IMG/VR virus record: IMGVR_UViG_3300046673_000432
Span: 1 to 22,369 of that record
Source: a virus
DNA length: 22,369 nucleotides
Reading direction: 5' to 3' (one strand)
In this document: in pieces, positions 20,788-22,369 of the stretch
Layout of the letters: each line of letters starts with the position of its first letter
How positions within the stretch are numbered: the stretch's first letter is position 1
Position numbers and translations under genes: made by a program
Notes under the pieces: generated by a model
Told to the model about the DNA's origin: nothing
What the model saw: the letters and a program-made list of their open reading frames with translations, nothing else
Database searches by the model: none

Positions 20788-20886
20788 GCGCTTAAACTAC
20801 TAAGCGAATCCTGCGATTAAAAAGCAAACATCAAGCCAATTTCAAGTTTACCGAGGGGCGAGTCGGACCGGGCTAAACCCCCAAAT

Positions 20887-22369
20887 CAGACTGTGTGAAA
20901 AGTCTCCTTCTTTGCTTGCTATTTACCGTTAACCTTAAATCTAGACTAGCTTTAGAGCAACAGCAAGAGCTGGAAAGTCATGAGCGAACATATAACGGGT
21001 CACTGCAGAAATCAGGGAGTTCTCTTCCCAAGCATGCTTGACAACTACGTCGACAAGGAAAACCCGGTACGGTTCATTGACGTTTTTATCGATAGCCTCA
21101 ACTTAGAGAAACTCGGATTCAAGCACTCAGTACTCGCAGACACGGGAAGACCATCTTATGATCCTTCAGACCTTCTCAAACTCTACGTTTACGGATACCT
21201 CAATCAAGTAAGATCAAGCCGCAAATTAGAGAAAGAATGCCATCGCAATGTCGAGGTCATGTGGCTCATGAAAAAGCTGGCTCCGGACTTCAAAACCATA
21301 GCTGACTTCCGAAAGAATAACGTAGAATGCATCAAGGGAGTGTTCAAGGAATTTGTTTATCTTTGCAAAAGCCTGGACCTTTACGGTGCTCAGTTGATAG
21401 CGATTGATGGAACCAAATTTAGGGCCGTCAACTCAAGAAGCAACAATCTCAATGAGAAAACAGTCGCTCTAAGACTCAAGCAAACAGAAGAAAGAATAAC
21501 CCAATACCTCAACGAACTGGATTACAACGATGCGTCCGATTTAGATGAAGAGGAAACCGTCAAGAGAAATGGGCTCAAAGAAAAGATAAGCCAGCTGGAA
21601 GAGACGAAACAACAGTACGAGCATATTCAAGAGCAGATGAAGGCTACAGGCCAAAGAGAGGTTTCTCTTATAGATCCGGATAGCCGCTTGATGAGAGTAG
21701 ATAGTCAGCGGCTTGAAGTCGGCTACAACATTCAAACGTCAGTTGACGCTAAACAGCATCTCATCGTTGATTATGACGTGATAAATAACTCAACTGACCA
21801 TCACCAACTCACTAAGAACGCGTTAGCAGCAAAGCAGACTTTGGGTGTAGATGAGCTTGACGTTTTAAGTGACAAGGGCTTCTATGTTGAGAAAGACGTT
21901 GCCGACTGCGAAGATAATGGCCTAACAGTTTTCATGCCTATTCCTGCTGCTTTTAATCCGTACAAAAGTGTCGGGGTTCCTGAACCCGAGTTCTACTCCG
22001 ACCGATTTGTCTACAATGCAGCTAAGGATGTGTATGTTTGTCCTGCTGGAGAGGATATGCCTTTTTGGAAGCGGAGTAATCGTGGAAAGGGTTTTGAGGG
22101 TAGGTTGTACCGGTCGAAGTGTTGTGCTTCTTGTTTGAAGCGAGGTAAGTGTACGAGGAATAAACGCGGACGTTACATGTTCAGAGGCAGATATGATGGC
22201 GCTGTTGATCGTCTCAGAGCTAGATTGGTGACTTCTGAAGGCAAAGAGAAGTGTCGTTTAAGAAGGACGATTGTTGAGCATCCGTTTGGAACCATAAAGC
22301 GTGCTTTCAATCAGGGCTATTTGCTTTTGAAGGGATTTAGGAAGGTTAAGGGAGAGGTTGGGTTTACGA
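20887..22369 (+). mobile_element. IS1182-like insertion sequence (partial, cut by window end)
   Basis: The element comprises the transposase gene and its upstream flank. A likely left end is CAGACTGTGTGAAAAGTC at 20887-20904, about 75 bp before the gene and containing a GACT/AGTC inverted pair. The right end and matching terminal repeat lie beyond the window, so the boundary is a guess. Confidence 0.5.
20980..22369 (+). CDS. IS1182-family DDE transposase (partial)
   Basis: I translated this frame from ATG 20980 and it stays open to the window end (463 codons, C-terminus missing). The N-terminal DUF772-type domain is clear: NPVRFIDVFIDSLNLEKLGF, GRPSYDPSDLLKLYVYGYLN, RSSRKLEKECHRNVEVMWLM, KTIADFRKNN. 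The DDE catalytic residues fit D143 (AIDGTKF), D298 (LSDKGFY) and E433 (RRTIVEHPFGTIKRAF). An insertion with long coiled coil (ERITQYLNEL...) and the Cys cluster KCCASCLKRGKC are also typical of the family. The missing part should follow GFRKVKGEVGFT with a short tail. It moves the element by cut and paste. It is the only gene here on the plus strand right of the provirus. Confidence 0.9.
   Translation, partial: MSEHITGHCRNQGVLFPSMLDNYVDKENPVRFIDVFIDSLNLEKLGFKHSVLADTGRPSYDPSDLLKLYVYGYLNQVRSSRKLEKECHRNVEVMWLMKKLAPDFKTIADFRKNNVECIKGVFKEFVYLCKSLDLYGAQLIAIDGTKFRAVNSRSNNLNEKTVALRLKQTEERITQYLNELDYNDASDLDEEETVKRNGLKEKISQLEETKQQYEHIQEQMKATGQREVSLIDPDSRLMRVDSQRLEVGYNIQTSVDAKQHLIVDYDVINNSTDHHQLTKNALAAKQTLGVDELDVLSDKGFYVEKDVADCEDNGLTVFMPIPAAFNPYKSVGVPEPEFYSDRFVYNAAKDVYVCPAGEDMPFWKRSNRGKGFEGRLYRSKCCASCLKRGKCTRNKRGRYMFRGRYDGAVDRLRARLVTSEGKEKCRLRRTIVEHPFGTIKRAFNQGYLLLKGFRKVKGEVGFT

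Larger units (their letters stand above)
20535..20979. promoter_or_regulatory. 445-bp non-coding region: early promoter, operator-like repeats, tRNA-like ends, IS left end
   Basis: From left to right this stretch holds: a leader of the early operon; the TTGTACAA palindrome at 20645-20652; a GGCGGGTCCG-type repeat at 20654; a second GTTGTAC-type site at 20679-20686; the minus-strand TATA box; a second GGCGGGTCCG repeat at 20770; a 6-bp hairpin CGCTTA/TAAGCG at 20789-20806; and then the leader of the transposase. I see no convincing gene here. Confidence 0.5.

Noticed and set aside
20770-20860. A complete tRNA gene using the GGCGGGTCCG sequence as acceptor stem
   Set aside because: No matching acceptor strand, D-arm or anticodon arm could be placed at proper distance on either strand; only 3'-end-like fragments are present.

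Overview
The window looks like most of an archaeal tailed provirus (HK97-type, siphovirus-like tail) followed on the right by an insertion sequence. The archaeal assignment is inferred from TATA-box-like promoters, Shine-Dalgarno motifs of the GGTG/GGAG type, small zinc-binding proteins, and a winged-helix regulator of a type common in archaea of the Thaumarchaeota/Bathyarchaeota kind. I cannot name the host from the sequence alone. I see no rRNA, intact tRNA or CRISPR array.

Right to left, almost everything is on the minus strand. (a) About 20.7-18.3 kb is a putative early operon: two Cys-rich small proteins, a coiled-coil protein and two helix-turn-helix proteins, behind a TATAAAA promoter. 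(b) About 18.3-16.0 kb is an AT-rich accessory stretch: a plus-strand gene with a restriction-nuclease-like C-terminus, and a two-gene minus operon with a zinc ribbon. (c) A small winged-helix regulator at 15.7 kb is transcribed divergently from the late operon, across a region with a perfect 12-bp inverted repeat. (d) About 15.5-0 kb is the late operon: an unknown protein, a holin-like membrane protein, a ParB-like protein, an ABC ATPase joined to a GNAT acetyltransferase by an apparent -1 frameshift, TerS, TerL, portal, a minimal Mu F-like protein, a prohead protease-scaffold, decoration protein, major capsid protein, head-tail connector, tiny TM protein, terminator-like protein, tiny basic protein, HK97 gp10-like protein, tail tube, tail assembly chaperones G/GT, tape measure, Dit-like protein, and a tail hub/fibre that runs off the left edge. 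A plus-strand membrane-protein gene (a 'moron') interrupts the tail module at 4.6-5.3 kb.

The main discoveries are two separate canonical -1 slippery heptamers, each in the correct phase. T-TTT-TTA in the tail chaperone gene leads to a 58-codon extension that stops just before the tape measure start. A-AAA-AAG in the ABC ATPase gene, with a GGAG Shine-Dalgarno-like element 8 nt upstream as in bacterial dnaX, joins the ATPase to the GNAT domain; the latter frame has no convincing start of its own. The ParB / ABC-GNAT cassette directly upstream of the terminase genes is a candidate DNA-modification or packaging-associated system.

At the right, two tRNA 3'-end-like sequences in the same orientation (20654-20669 and 20770-20787) may be remnants of attachment sites. 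Beyond them an IS1182-like transposase begins at 20980 and is cut by the window end.
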